From contig NZ_JACXSS010000001.1 of NCBI RefSeq assembly GCF_014850955.1, forward strand, positions 2,170,001 to 2,234,000: a stretch of DNA of 64,000 bases, read 5' to 3'. The notes under the pieces are model-generated. The model searched no databases, was not told the DNA's origin, and saw only the letters and a list, made by a program, of their open reading frames with translations. Positions 41,025 to 50,478 of the stretch are shown piece by piece. This DNA is from Methylomonas albis. GTDB taxonomy: Bacteria; Pseudomonadota; Gammaproteobacteria; Methylococcales; Methylomonadaceae. A program made the position numbers and the translations under genes. How positions within the stretch are numbered: the stretch's first letter is position 1; the number at the start of each line of letters is the position of its first letter.

Positions 41025-42117
41025 GCCAATGTTCCCCATTTCTTAAATATAAAGGCCATATTCTCTGTTGTGTCGCGTAAAGTGGGCGACTGTCTAATTC
41101 GGTAAGTAGGCTTTGTTCGGTGCTATTGATTTCTAATAAAGCACGAGCTATACCAGATTGGCGGAAGACGCCGCAATGTCGGGCATTGAGGGCAGGGAAG
41201 AGTGCTAAGTGGTTTATTTATATATTGTTTTTCAGGGAAAAAGTCGGGCACTGCGCTCGCGGATAGCCAGGGACTTCAGCTGGGATTAAATGCCGCATTG
41301 CTTGCTGAGCACCAATTTCCCTGGTCTTATGTTTAGGAGGTGTTCGTAGGGCAACAGTTGTTGAGTAGTCGAGTTACCGTGCCCGCAGACGTCAACTAAC
41401 GCTGAGTGCGGGAGAGGCCTAAATAAGCCGGGGAGAGCAAAAATCGGATTGATGGGAGCGAGTGTCGGTACTTGGTTCGAGCTTGCTAGCGTCGATTTGT
41501 CGGCCAAGGTCTTGTCCTTATTGCAAGTAGTTTGAGCTATTTGCACGCTAAGGTGTGAAACACTAGCTTGGTCGATAACTGAAAATATTTTTGTATTGCA
41601 CAAAATGTGGTTGGACAAGCAACAGGGAAATCGGGTGTGCTGTGCAAAACAGGGTTGAGATTGTTGATTTACCGCAATCGACCCTTTGCCGTAAATCGAT
41701 CCGTCTGATGCAATGGCCGCAATTTGAACTTTACCGGCCACTATTACCTGTTGTCGATGATATACAGAAAAGAAAATATATTTTGATTAAAAACTTATTG
41801 TATAGGAGAAGATTTACCGGTAGGTATACTGTTAACCATCTAATTCCTTGTTAAGTCCACGGAAACATGAACGAAACAAAATCACCCAGAATTCCGACCT
41901 GTATTTATGGCGCAAAAAATAAGAGTAAGAGGAATGAGCCTTCGTTATGTCTCAGAAACGGAAACTCACAACACCCTTAGCCCTCTTTCGGCTGGACATT
42001 TACCGCTGATGGCCGAAACCTGCATGATAACAATGTGGCTTTGCCAATAGCACCCCGCATTGGGGAGCGGCAAAACCGGCAATGTTAACGAGCGGCGTCG
42101 AGCATTCCACGGGTGGG
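41025..42117. other. 1.1-kb stretch without a convincing gene
   Basis: ORFs exist on both strands (151 codons on minus at 41286-41741, 87 codons on plus at 41591-41854), but neither has a ribosome site, domain pattern or recognisable family. The region must hold the promoter of tonB-exbB-exbD near 41040-41150; I could not recognise a Fur-type box. No repeats of note. Confidence 0.4.
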
Positions 42118-43437
42118 CTAGTTCTTACCTAGCGTTCCCTGTAAATATTGATTGATCTGCTCCAGGTCTTGTTCATTCAGGCTGCCGGCAGCTTCTTTGA
42201 GTTTGATGCCGTTGATCAAATAGTCGTAGCGGCTTCTGGCGTAATCGCTCTTGGCTTTATATAAATTACGCTGCTCGGTGAGCACGTCGACCATGGTGCG
42301 GGTGCCCACTTCAAAACCGGCTTCGGCGGCTTCCACAGCCATTTCCGCCGATTTGCTGGTGGCATCTAATGCTTTGACTCTGCTGATGCTGGAAACCACT
42401 CCGCGAAATGCGTCTTTTACGCCGCGATTGATGCTGCGTTTTACTTTAGTCAAATCTTCCTTGGCAGCTTCATACTCGTAGGCAGCTTGGCGGCTGCGGG
42501 AAGAGGTGCCGCCGCCTTCATACAAAGGCAGGTTGAGTTGCAATCCGAAACTTTCATTATCGCCGCGCAATCCGTAGCGGTTACCGGTGTCCATTTCGCT
42601 ATATTGGGCGACGATGTCGAGAGTGGGCAGATGTTTGGATTGTTGTAATTCGATGTTTTTGCGGACGTATTCGGCTTGATTAATTTGCGCGACGATAGAG
42701 AAATTATTGTTCTCCGCCGTATTCGACCAGGAAGCCAAATCCTCGGGTGCGGGTGGGCTGAGCGGGATTTGCGCCTGTAAACTGTTCAGTTCGGCGGCAT
42801 TCTCGCCGATGATTTCCCGCAAGGCTTCCTTGCTGTTATCCAAAAGGTTTTGTGCTTCGATCTCGCTGGCCAGAGCCCTATCATAGCCGGCTTGGGCTTC
42901 ATAAACATCGGTAATCGCTATGATACCGACGTCGAAACGCTGTTTGGCCTGTTCCAATTGTTTTTCGATGGATTTTTTTTCCGAGTTGGCGAATTCCAGA
43001 TTGTCTTGCGCGGCCAGTATATTGAAATACGCTTCGGCGGTTCTGCGGATCAAACTTTGTTGTTTGGCCTGGAATTGCGCTTCTGCTTGAGCAATTTTGT
43101 TATCGGCCTGATCGAGCTGTACCCAATGATCCCAATGGAACACCGGTTGTTTCAAATTCATACCAAATTTGCTGTCCCAGTAATGCTGCAAGGTGGTTCC
43201 CAAAAAGCTGGTACTTTCCAGACGATTGCGGCTGCTGTTGGCGCTAAAGGAAAGATTCGGCAACATCTGCGCGATGCTTTGCGACTTGGTCTCGGCGATG
43301 GCTAGTTTATTGATGTCCGAACTTTTAAACTCCGGATCATTTGCTTTCGCCAGCTGATAGGTTTCCAGCAAGTCCTGACTAAAAGCCAGTTTTACCGGTA
43401 TCAATGCTACCAAAAAGGTGCATAACAGTCTTATCAT
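42118..43437 (-). CDS. TolC family outer membrane protein
   Basis: A 439-residue outer-membrane channel of the TolC type-I-secretion group. Sec signal at residues 1-20. Two repeats of the outer-membrane efflux domain follow: the first has Y-Q-L-A-K-A-N-D-P-E-F, the second ends V-G-T-R-T-M-V-D-V-L-T-E-Q-R-N-L-Y, a TolC signature. It forms the exit duct for secretion or efflux pumps. It stands alone here without inner-membrane partners. Confidence 0.9.
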   Translation of the reverse strand: MIRLLCTFLVALIPVKLAFSQDLLETYQLAKANDPEFKSSDINKLAIAETKSQSIAQMLPNLSFSANSSRNRLESTSFLGTTLQHYWDSKFGMNLKQPVFHWDHWVQLDQADNKIAQAEAQFQAKQQSLIRRTAEAYFNILAAQDNLEFANSEKKSIEKQLEQAKQRFDVGIIAITDVYEAQAGYDRALASEIEAQNLLDNSKEALREIIGENAAELNSLQAQIPLSPPAPEDLASWSNTAENNNFSIVAQINQAEYVRKNIELQQSKHLPTLDIVAQYSEMDTGNRYGLRGDNESFGLQLNLPLYEGGGTSSRSRQAAYEYEAAKEDLTKVKRSINRGVKDAFRGVVSSISRVKALDATSKSAEMAVEAAEAGFEVGTRTMVDVLTEQRNLYKAKSDYARSRYDYLINGIKLKEAAGSLNEQDLEQINQYLQGTLGKN

Positions 43438-43579
43438 TGCTATATCTCGTGCTGAGAGTTGGAAATAAACTTACATTATCGCCTAAATTAAACACCTTAC
43501 AGTGCTTATTTGATTTTGCCATAAGGTTTGGCACACATCATCCGTTCGTCAAAGTAAAACCTTAACCAATAGAGACATT

Positions 43580-43699
43580 ATGAGTCAGAAAATTACTAAA
43601 GCTGTTTTTCCGGTTGCCGGTCTGGGCACTCGTTCGTTACCTGCAGTGATCCCCGCCATCAAAAACGGACAGTTCAACAAGCGAGTGATTGATAAGTAG
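43580..43699 (+). pseudogene. galU: 5' fragment of galU (UTP-glucose-1-phosphate uridylyltransferase)
   Basis: The first ~22 codons are a perfect GalU beginning: M-S-Q-K-I-T-K-A-V-F-P-V-A-G-L-G-T-R, then S-L-P-A. After about position 43645 the sequence departs from GalU and stops at TAG 43697. The missing part (about residues 23 to 200) is absent from the window, and the 3' end reappears at 45875. The enzyme cannot be made from this locus. Confidence 0.85.
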
Positions 43700-43942
43700 A
43701 CCAAAGCGGAATTTATATGGTGATGTGTATTCTATATACCTTGATCATCCTCACCGATACGGAGAGGAAAATAGCAACAGCAGGTTCAAGAAAGATCGCG
43801 CACTTCACTTTTAAATTTGCCATGTTTCCAAAGAAACTGCATCGAGAAAATAAGTATGCAGATAACAAAGCTCATTACAAATATTATGATAAACCTTTTG
43901 AATAAATATGATTAAATAATTTTAATTAGAAAAAAAATTATC

Positions 43943-45463
43943 TTATTTTTGATGTTCAGGACGAAGCAAATCGTTCACTGTTTTTACCGGATTAAATGTT
44001 TCGATGGGAACTTCAACAAAAATTGTATTCCAATCGCTCATGGCCCCATTCCAAAGTCCGGGCAACTCTAAAGCTTTCAATTCTTTACCACCCTTGGATT
44101 TCGATGAAATAAATCCGGTTTGGTTGTCGACATAATGTAAAAGATTAAATTTTTCGCCTTTATAGTTTTTCACTCCACATACCAAATCAACAGGATTAAA
44201 ATGTGTTGAATTCATCATTTTAGCTTTTTCAGCAGGATTTGATAAATCAATTTGCGAACTTTCGAGAATTTGAGTAGACACGGTTCTATCTGCATTTACA
44301 GTAAGAAAAGGACCACCACCAGGCTCTCCGGTATTTTTAACCATACCACAAACCCTAATCGGACGATTTAGTTTTGATTTCAGATACTGTTTTAATTCAC
44401 TTTCATTCAATTTATCAATTTCAGGGTGAATGTTGTTAAGTTCCTTTTCGCAAAACAGTGCAATTTCATGTAAGCTTGAAATAGAAATATTCTCTTCATT
44501 CAATAATTGAAGATTTTCAAACGCTTTTTGTTGAAGTTTAATCAATAAACCTGCAATAGCTTTCTTATATTTAACTGTTTGGTTTTTAAGATAATCAGGA
44601 ACCACATTATCAATATTTTTAATAAAAATCACATCTGCATTCAAATCGTTCAGATTTTCAATAAGAGCGCCATGTCCTCCGGGACGAAAAACTAATTTGC
44701 CATTTTCGCGAAATGGTTGATTTTGTTCGTCGACAGCTATAGTGTCAGTCGATGGCTTTTGTTCTGAGAAACTGATGTTGAATTTTTTACCCAGTACATT
44801 TGCGTATTCAGAAAGTGTATCATTTACATGTTTTTCAAACAGTTGACGGTGTTCAGTTGAAACTGTGAAATGAATATTTACTTCATTCGATGCATTAGAA
44901 GCATACAATCCACCTTCCACCAAATGCTCCTGTAGCGAAGTACGTGTTTCGTTATTATATGTGTGAAATAAAAGTAAGCCTTTAGGCAACGCACCATAAT
45001 TCAAGCCATTACTGTTTAATAAATTAGACACAATAGCTTTCGTCTCTCCATTTTCAATCAAATCATCAATGCTTTTATTATTATTTTTCAAACAACATTC
45101 GTTCAAAGCATTGTAAAACGCGAAGTTTTTAATTTCAGTAATAAATTTAATTTCAGCAGGTTTTGTTGGTTCGGCATAATCGGCATCCAAAAACTCATAT
45201 AAATCTTTAAACATACGACTGGCCGCACCCGATGCCGGAACAAACTTTAGTATTGAAGCATTGGTTTTCAAATAAGAATCCCATGTTTCCAACAAATCAT
45301 TGATTTGTGAGTCCGAAGCAATGGTAATACCACGCTCTGGTGATGCAGCATTAATGATTTTCAAAAACGGGAAACCGGTTTCAAAACTTTTAAGCTGATA
45401 AATAATTTGTGATTCTGAAATACATTTTTCGCTAATTTGCTGTAAATCGTTGATTGAAAGCAT
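43943..45463 (-). CDS. DUF4301 family protein, Bacteroidota-like, inserted in galU
   Basis: A 506-residue intact ORF of the DUF4301 family, known mainly from Bacteroidota. Readable segments: F-V-P-A-S-G-A-A-S-R-M-F-K-D-L near residue 97, with the G-A-A-S-R-M of a nucleotidyltransferase-like loop, F-R-P-G-G-H-G-A-L near 263, C-G-M-V-K-N-T-G-E-P-G-G-G-P-F near 373. Codon use is strongly AT-rich (many AAA, AAT, TTT), unlike all neighbours. A TAnnTTTG element is 60 bases upstream. Function unproven; the loop suggests a sugar-nucleotide or NTP-transferase fold. Confidence 0.85.
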   Translation of the reverse strand: MLSINDLQQISEKCISESQIIYQLKSFETGFPFLKIINAASPERGITIASDSQINDLLETWDSYLKTNASILKFVPASGAASRMFKDLYEFLDADYAEPTKPAEIKFITEIKNFAFYNALNECCLKNNNKSIDDLIENGETKAIVSNLLNSNGLNYGALPKGLLLFHTYNNETRTSLQEHLVEGGLYASNASNEVNIHFTVSTEHRQLFEKHVNDTLSEYANVLGKKFNISFSEQKPSTDTIAVDEQNQPFRENGKLVFRPGGHGALIENLNDLNADVIFIKNIDNVVPDYLKNQTVKYKKAIAGLLIKLQQKAFENLQLLNEENISISSLHEIALFCEKELNNIHPEIDKLNESELKQYLKSKLNRPIRVCGMVKNTGEPGGGPFLTVNADRTVSTQILESSQIDLSNPAEKAKMMNSTHFNPVDLVCGVKNYKGEKFNLLHYVDNQTGFISSKSKGGKELKALELPGLWNGAMSDWNTIFVEVPIETFNPVKTVNDLLRPEHQK

Positions 45464-45523
45464 GATATTATAATTTTGATGTTGAAAATTCTGTAATATT
45501 TATCTGCACAGTTAATTATACGA

Positions 45524-45531
45524 CAAAAGTA
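45524..45531 (-). promoter_or_regulatory. Bacteroidota-type -7 promoter element
   Basis: Minus strand TACTTTTG, matching the TAnnTTTG -7 box of Bacteroidota primary-sigma promoters, about 60 bases upstream of the DUF4301 start. The -33 TTG part is weak. Short motifs occur by chance, so this is supporting evidence for foreign origin only. Confidence 0.35.
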
Positions 45532-45711
45532 CAGCTACATTTGGGTGCCTCGAAAAAATCATCAGATGAGAAAATAGCCGCAACCCAATGCTGCAGATAA
45601 CCGCCATGATCAAAGAAATCCTCTTTGCCGCCGAAGAAGGGCATTGATCTGCCCATAGTAGGGATTGTGGTTGTGGTATCCGACTCCGTAGCCTTTACCA
45701 AAATTATCCCC

Positions 45712-45849
45712 ACGTTTCGTGAATCAATCCGGCAGGCCGTATTTGAATCTATCGAAACGGATTACAATCCCATCAGGTTACATTCAACCAACCGCTTTTT
45801 AAGTCCGATAGATTTTGAAACCCATTTTTATCAATCACTCGCTTCTTGA
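45712..45849 (+). mobile_element. 3' remnant of an IS3-family transposase
   Basis: The frame reads F-R-E-S-I-R-Q-A-V-F-E-S-I-E, then Y-N-P-I-R-L-H-S-T-N-R-F-L-S-P-I-D-F-E before a stop. This is the C-terminal end of IS3-family orfB transposases (F-x-Y-I-E-x-x-Y-N-x-x-R-x-H-S and Y-x-S-P-x-x-F-E). The catalytic part is missing. It lies 25 bases before the galU 3' fragment, so insertion-sequence activity probably made the junction. Confidence 0.75.
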
Positions 45850-45874
45850 TCTGTCCATTTTTGACGGTGGAGAT

Positions 45875-46159
45875 CAGCCGCCTAACATCGCCGTTGTTGG
45901 TCGCTATATTCTGACTCTGGCGATTTTCGAAAAAATCGAAAATACCGGTCGTGGTGCCGGCGGCGAAATTCAATTGACCGATGCGATTGCTGCGTTGATG
46001 AAAGACGAGCAAGTGTTGTCTTACGAATTTGAAGGCAACCGTTACGATTGTGGATCAAAATTCGGTTTCTTGTTGGCTAACGTCGAGTACGGTTTGCTGC
46101 ATGAGGAAATTAAAGCCGAATTCGCCGCGTATCTGCAACAACGCGTCAGCAAGATTTAG
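45875..46159 (+). pseudogene. galU: 3' fragment of galU
   Basis: The last ~95 codons of GalU: N-I-A-V-V-G-R-Y-I-L, then E-N-T-G-R-G-A-G-G-E-I-Q-L-T-D-A-I, then G-N-R-Y-D-C-G-S-K-F-G-F, ending L-Q-Q-R-V-S-K-I. An ATG at 45815 gives an ORF through it, but the first 20 residues are not GalU. It lacks the nucleotide- and sugar-binding residues encoded by the lost middle. Confidence 0.88.
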
Positions 46160-46181
46160 TTCTCAGACGGCGGAATGGCGA

Positions 46182-47072
46182 TTACCCGCCATTCCGTTGT
46201 TGTCGGCGATTGACGACTTCGTAAATCAACAGCGCGCACATAATCAGCGCGGTGCCTGCCATGGTTTTCAACGTCAATGGCTCATGATTTACCGTGTAGC
46301 CAAGCCCCAATGACATGACAGGCGTCATCAGATTCATCATCGCCACATTGGTGGCTTGCATGTTGGCCAACACAAAATAATACAAAGCAAAACCCAGAGT
46401 TGTGGCAATCACACCGAGATATGCAATTGAATACAGGGTTTGCGGTGGAATATTTTCAGGCAAGTTTCCGCCATCCAGCCAATACCAGGTACCGATATAG
46501 CATGGCACCGCGATTAACAATCCGCCCGTAACCAATTGTAAAGCCGATAAACGCGCGTCAATCTGCTTGACCCACACCGCGCTGGACGCATGGATAAAGG
46601 TAGCCACCAGCACGCCAATCACGCCTTGTAGTGCTAGTTCATCCAATTCCAGCGCCGAGCTGAACATTACCACTAGTCCGCCCATACCCAAACTATAAGC
46701 GAATAACTTACCCCAGCCCAGACTATGTTCTTTCAGATACGCGGCCGCCATGAAAGCGGTCATGAACGGGCTTAAACCGAAAATCACCGAAATCCAGCCG
46801 GACGGCACGAATTGTGCGGACCAATAGGTCACCAACATGCTGCCGTAAAGCTGAATCGCTACCGCCAGATAAGTCATTAACGCCCGGCGATTGAGGGGTA
46901 TACGCCGGCGCAATAACAGCAATAGCAACAGCAGACAGGCCAAGCCCGTGGACATCCGTGCCATCGCCCCGAACACGAAGCTGACGCCTATGCTGCTCCA
47001 TTTAATTGCCAGTGGCGTAGTGGTCCAGACCAGAATGACACTGAAATAGGCAAAAGCCAGGCGGGTTTTCAC
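46182..47072 (-). CDS. DMT superfamily (EamA) transporter
   Basis: A 296-residue membrane protein with ten predicted hydrophobic helices in two EamA repeats: repeat one includes W-T-T-T-P-L-A-I-K-W-S and V-P-S-G-W-I-S-V-I-F-G-L-S-P-F, repeat two includes L-G-V-I-A-T-T-L-G-F-A-L-Y-Y and M-M-N-L-M-T-P-V. Likely exports a metabolite; substrate unknown. It is immediately downstream of acs on the same strand (one base apart). Confidence 0.85.
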   Translation of the reverse strand: MKTRLAFAYFSVILVWTTTPLAIKWSSIGVSFVFGAMARMSTGLACLLLLLLLLRRRIPLNRRALMTYLAVAIQLYGSMLVTYWSAQFVPSGWISVIFGLSPFMTAFMAAAYLKEHSLGWGKLFAYSLGMGGLVVMFSSALELDELALQGVIGVLVATFIHASSAVWVKQIDARLSALQLVTGGLLIAVPCYIGTWYWLDGGNLPENIPPQTLYSIAYLGVIATTLGFALYYFVLANMQATNVAMMNLMTPVMSLGLGYTVNHEPLTLKTMAGTALIMCALLIYEVVNRRQQRNGG

Positions 47073-47073
47073 C

Positions 47074-49014
47074 TTAAGGCAATTTCAGACGGTTGGCAAT
47101 TAATTGCTCCACTACGGAAGGATCGGCCAAGGTTGAGGTATCGCCGAGATCGTGAAATTCGTTGGCGGCGATTTTACGCAGGATGCGGCGCATGATTTTG
47201 CCGGAACGAGTTTTCGGCAAGCCGGGTGCCCACTGAATGAGATCGGGCAGGGCGATAGCGCTGATTTCTTCGCGAACCAGATCCTTCAATTCGCCTTTCA
47301 GACTGCTGTTGCCTTCGATGCCGACGTTTAAGGTGACGTAAGCATAAATCCCTTGGCCTTTAATCGGATGCGGAAAACCGACTACCGCAGCCTCGGCTAC
47401 CAGGTCGTGCAATACCAATGCGCTTTCGATCTCTGCGGTACCCAAACGGTGGCCGCATACATTTAGAACGTCGTCGATGCGGCCGGTAATCCAGTAATAA
47501 CCGTCCGCATCGCGCCGCGCGCCGTCACCGGCGAAATAATAGCCGGGGAATTTAGCGAAATAGGTGTCGACAAAGCGCGCGTGATCGCCGTAAATCGTAC
47601 GAGCTTGACCGGGCCATGGATAAGTCAGTACCAGAACACCTTCCGCTTCGCCTTCTAGGAGGTTTCCATCTGGATCGAGTATCGCCGGTTTTACGCCGAA
47701 AAACGGCAATGTGGCTGATCCGGGCTTTAATGGCGTCGAGCCAGGTAACGGCGTGATGAGGATGCCGCCGGTTTCGGTTTGCCACCAGGTATCCACTATC
47801 GGGCATCGTTTACTACCTACCACCTGGTAATACCATTCCCAGGCCTCCGGGTTGATCGGTTCACCGACGCTGCCCAGAATGCGCAATGAGCTGCGTTTGG
47901 TGCGGGTTACAAAATCATCGCCATGTGCCATCAGTGCGCGAATCGCGGTCGGCGCGGTATAAAAAATATTGACCTGATGTTTGTCGATGACTTGCCAGAA
48001 TCGGTCCGGATGCGGATAAGTCGGTACGCCCTCGAACATCAAGCTGGTGGCGCCATTGCATAACGGCCCGTACAGCACGTAGGAATGGCCGGTAATCCAA
48101 CCAATGTCGGCGGTACACCAGTAGACGTCGCCTTCCTGGTAATCGAACACATATTTGTGGGTCATCGCCGCGTACAGCAAATAACCGCCGGTGGTGTGCA
48201 GCACGCCCTTCGGTTGGCCGGTGGATCCAGAGGTATACAGGATAAACAAAGGATCTTCGGCGTCCATCATCACCGGCTCGCAGTCGGTTGATGCGGTTTG
48301 CATCGCTTCGTGGTAGCAAATATCGCGGCCTGCGGTCCAAGGGATGTCGTGGCCGGTATGCTTGATAACAATGATGGTATTCAGGTTGGGGCACTGATTA
48401 GCGGCTTTATCGACATTCAATTTGGAATGCACAACTTTGCCGCCGCGATAGCTTTCGTCGGCACAGATCAACAAGCGGCAATCAGCATCGATGACACGGT
48501 CACGTAACGCGTCGGCGGAAAAACCGCCGAAGACGATGGAATGCACCGCGCCTATTCGGGCGCAGGCTAAAATGACTATAGCCGCTTCGGCGATCATCGG
48601 CAGATAGATGCAGACTCTATCGCCTTTTTGTACGCCATTGGCTTTTAAAACATTGGCAAATTGGCAAACTTGGGTGTGCAGATCGCGGTATGTCAGTTTA
48701 CGGTCATGGCTTGGGTCGTCGCCTTCCCAAATCAGCGCGACTTGATCGCCGCGTTTTTCCAGGTGTCTATCCAGGCAATTGACGGTGACGTTAAGCTGGC
48801 CGCCTTTGAACCAATGAATTTCGCCTTTGGGGTAGTCGTACTGCAATACTTCTTGCCAAGGTTTATGCCAATCCAAAAATTCGGTGGCCTGTTCGGCCCA
48901 AAAAGTTTCCGGTTCGTTTATTGATTGTTGATAGAGTCGCTGATAGTTAGCGCTATCAATATGTGCGCTGGCGGCGATCTGCGGGTTAACCGGATAAATC
49001 TTTTGGTCTGACAT
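47074..49014 (-). CDS. acs: Acetyl-CoA synthetase
   Basis: A 646-residue AMP-forming acetate-CoA ligase. Motifs are [12 protein letters not shown] for ATP binding near residue 260, W-W-Q-T-E-T-G-G near 410, [13 protein letters not shown], and the acetylatable Lys in [10 protein letters not shown]. The ORF opens at 49113, but AAGGAGG in front of the ATG at 49014 and the family N-terminus fix the start. It activates acetate for central metabolism. Confidence 0.93.
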   Translation of the reverse strand: MSDQKIYPVNPQIAASAHIDSANYQRLYQQSINEPETFWAEQATEFLDWHKPWQEVLQYDYPKGEIHWFKGGQLNVTVNCLDRHLEKRGDQVALIWEGDDPSHDRKLTYRDLHTQVCQFANVLKANGVQKGDRVCIYLPMIAEAAIVILACARIGAVHSIVFGGFSADALRDRVIDADCRLLICADESYRGGKVVHSKLNVDKAANQCPNLNTIIVIKHTGHDIPWTAGRDICYHEAMQTASTDCEPVMMDAEDPLFILYTSGSTGQPKGVLHTTGGYLLYAAMTHKYVFDYQEGDVYWCTADIGWITGHSYVLYGPLCNGATSLMFEGVPTYPHPDRFWQVIDKHQVNIFYTAPTAIRALMAHGDDFVTRTKRSSLRILGSVGEPINPEAWEWYYQVVGSKRCPIVDTWWQTETGGILITPLPGSTPLKPGSATLPFFGVKPAILDPDGNLLEGEAEGVLVLTYPWPGQARTIYGDHARFVDTYFAKFPGYYFAGDGARRDADGYYWITGRIDDVLNVCGHRLGTAEIESALVLHDLVAEAAVVGFPHPIKGQGIYAYVTLNVGIEGNSSLKGELKDLVREEISAIALPDLIQWAPGLPKTRSGKIMRRILRKIAANEFHDLGDTSTLADPSVVEQLIANRLKLP

Positions 49015-49040
49015 AACGTAACCTCCTTCTTTGAACGTTA

Positions 49041-49937
49041 TTAATTGTGTTGTAAGCCAGAGACGGCTTGGGTGTTCGTCAAGCGCTCGGCTTGCCAATG
49101 TTCGATGGCCCATTCCAGAATACTGTCGATTGCGGCCAGCCGCAAATTGAGCGGTGGATTTTGCTTGAGTAAGGTTAGCAGCAGAAACAAGGTTGGTCCG
49201 GCTTGATTTGGATTAACGGCTTCGGCGCGGGTTTGTTTGCTCAGCTTATGGCCCTCTCGGTCGACAATCAACGGAATATGCATGTATCGCGGCGACGGGT
49301 AACCCAGCAAACGCTGCAAATAGTGCTGCTTGGGTGTTGAATCCAATAAATCGCAAGCTCTTACCACTTGATTAATCGCTTGTCTTTGATCATCGACGAC
49401 ACAAGCCAATTGGTAAGCGATGATGCCGTCCTTGCGTTTGACGATAAAGTCGCCATACTCGCTGGCCAGATTTTGACTGATTTTACCTTGTAAGGCATCG
49501 CTAAAATCAATTGAAACATCAGTCGTTTTAACACGCAAGGCATGAGGTGCGTGGGCCGATTGTTCATTTGTCCGGCAATAGCCCGGATAAATCAGCGGCG
49601 AATTCGCCAACAAACTGCGGCTACAGGTGCAAGGGTAAAGCGCATGCTGGTTTTGCAATTGGACAATGGCTTGTTCATATTGCTCGAGATGATCGCTTTG
49701 GTAATCCACCTCGCCATCCCAATACAAGCCAAAGCTTTGCAGGCAATATAGGATTTCGTCACCGGCACCTGGCATATTGCGAGGCGTATCGAGATCGTCG
49801 ATTCGCAAAAGCCATCGCCCTTTATGACGACGGGCATCCAGATAGCTGGCGAGTGCGGTGTATAAAGAACCGAGGTGAAGCGGGCCGGTTGGCGATGGCG
49901 CAAACCGGCCGATATACGGTGCGGAATTGGGCAGAAT
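49041..49937 (-). CDS. gluQ: Glutamyl-Q tRNA(Asp) synthetase
   Basis: A truncated GluRS paralogue that attaches glutamate to queuosine of tRNA-Asp. A normal N-terminus is encoded: [17 protein letters not shown], then [11 protein letters not shown]. Later motifs are C-x-C...Y-x-x-x-C zinc ligands (P-C-T-C-S and P-G-Y-C-R) and H-K-L-S-K-Q. In this frame there is no ATG, GTG or TTG before the P-S-P-T-G-P-L-H signature; a TTG at 49808 would remove it. ATT at 49937 or CTG at 49934 must be the start unless there is a sequence error. The product would be ~298 residues. Confidence 0.85.
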   Translation of the reverse strand: MLPNSAPYIGRFAPSPTGPLHLGSLYTALASYLDARRHKGRWLLRIDDLDTPRNMPGAGDEILYCLQSFGLYWDGEVDYQSDHLEQYEQAIVQLQNQHALYPCTCSRSLLANSPLIYPGYCRTNEQSAHAPHALRVKTTDVSIDFSDALQGKISQNLASEYGDFIVKRKDGIIAYQLACVVDDQRQAINQVVRACDLLDSTPKQHYLQRLLGYPSPRYMHIPLIVDREGHKLSKQTRAEAVNPNQAGPTLFLLLTLLKQNPPLNLRLAAIDSILEWAIEHWQAERLTNTQAVSGLQHN

Positions 49938-50368
49938 TAACCCAATTGTTTTTCCCTGATTTCATCGAGTGTTTTGCAATCGATGCACAGGTTGGCGGTT
50001 GGACGGGCTTCCAGACGGCGAATGCCTATCTCTATGCCGCAGGTTTCGCAGTAGCCGTAGTTGCCGGATTCGATTTCCTTCAACGACTCATCGATTTTCT
50101 TGATCAATTTGCGTTCGCGGTCGCGGGTGCGCAGTTCCAGACTGAACTCTGATTCCTGCGTAGCCCGGTCGTTGGGATCCGGAAAGTTGGCCGCTTCGTC
50201 CTGCATGTGGTGGACGGTACGATCCACTTCAATCATTAACTCGGATTTCCATTTGTTTAAGATGGCGGAAAAATGGCTCAACTGCGCCTCGTTCATGTAC
50301 TCTTCGCCTTCTGTTTCTTCATAAGGCTTAAAAGTAAATTCCGATGCGGCAGGGTTAGAATTGTTCAT
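49937..50368 (-). CDS. dksA: RNA polymerase-binding transcription factor DksA
   Basis: A 143-residue DksA. The coiled-coil tip has D-P-N-D-R-A-T with the two acidic residues important for RNA polymerase secondary-channel function, and the zinc finger is C-E-T-C and C-I-D-C around residues 107-131. DksA with ppGpp mediates the stringent response. Gene order dksA-gluQ is common in gammaproteobacteria; here the two genes overlap or abut. Confidence 0.95.
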   Translation of the reverse strand: MNNSNPAASEFTFKPYEETEGEEYMNEAQLSHFSAILNKWKSELMIEVDRTVHHMQDEAANFPDPNDRATQESEFSLELRTRDRERKLIKKIDESLKEIESGNYGYCETCGIEIGIRRLEARPTANLCIDCKTLDEIREKQLG

Positions 50369-50478
50369 CCAATGACTCCTGGCGGTCTATAAAAAAATCG
50401 GGGCTTTTTAACAGAATAGCCGGGGGCAAGCAAGAAGTTTGTTATGATGAAGGCGCTTTTTACTAACGGATTTTGGAC

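Noticed and set aside
41286-41741. Minus-strand ORF of 151 codons in the 41-42 kb gap
   Set aside because: No ribosome site, no domain pattern, Cys/Ser/Pro-rich composition; cannot be supported as a gene.
43717-43905. 62-codon ORF between the galU 5' fragment and DUF4301
   Set aside because: AT-rich, Lys/Tyr-rich translation, no ribosome site or family; probably random in foreign AT-rich DNA.
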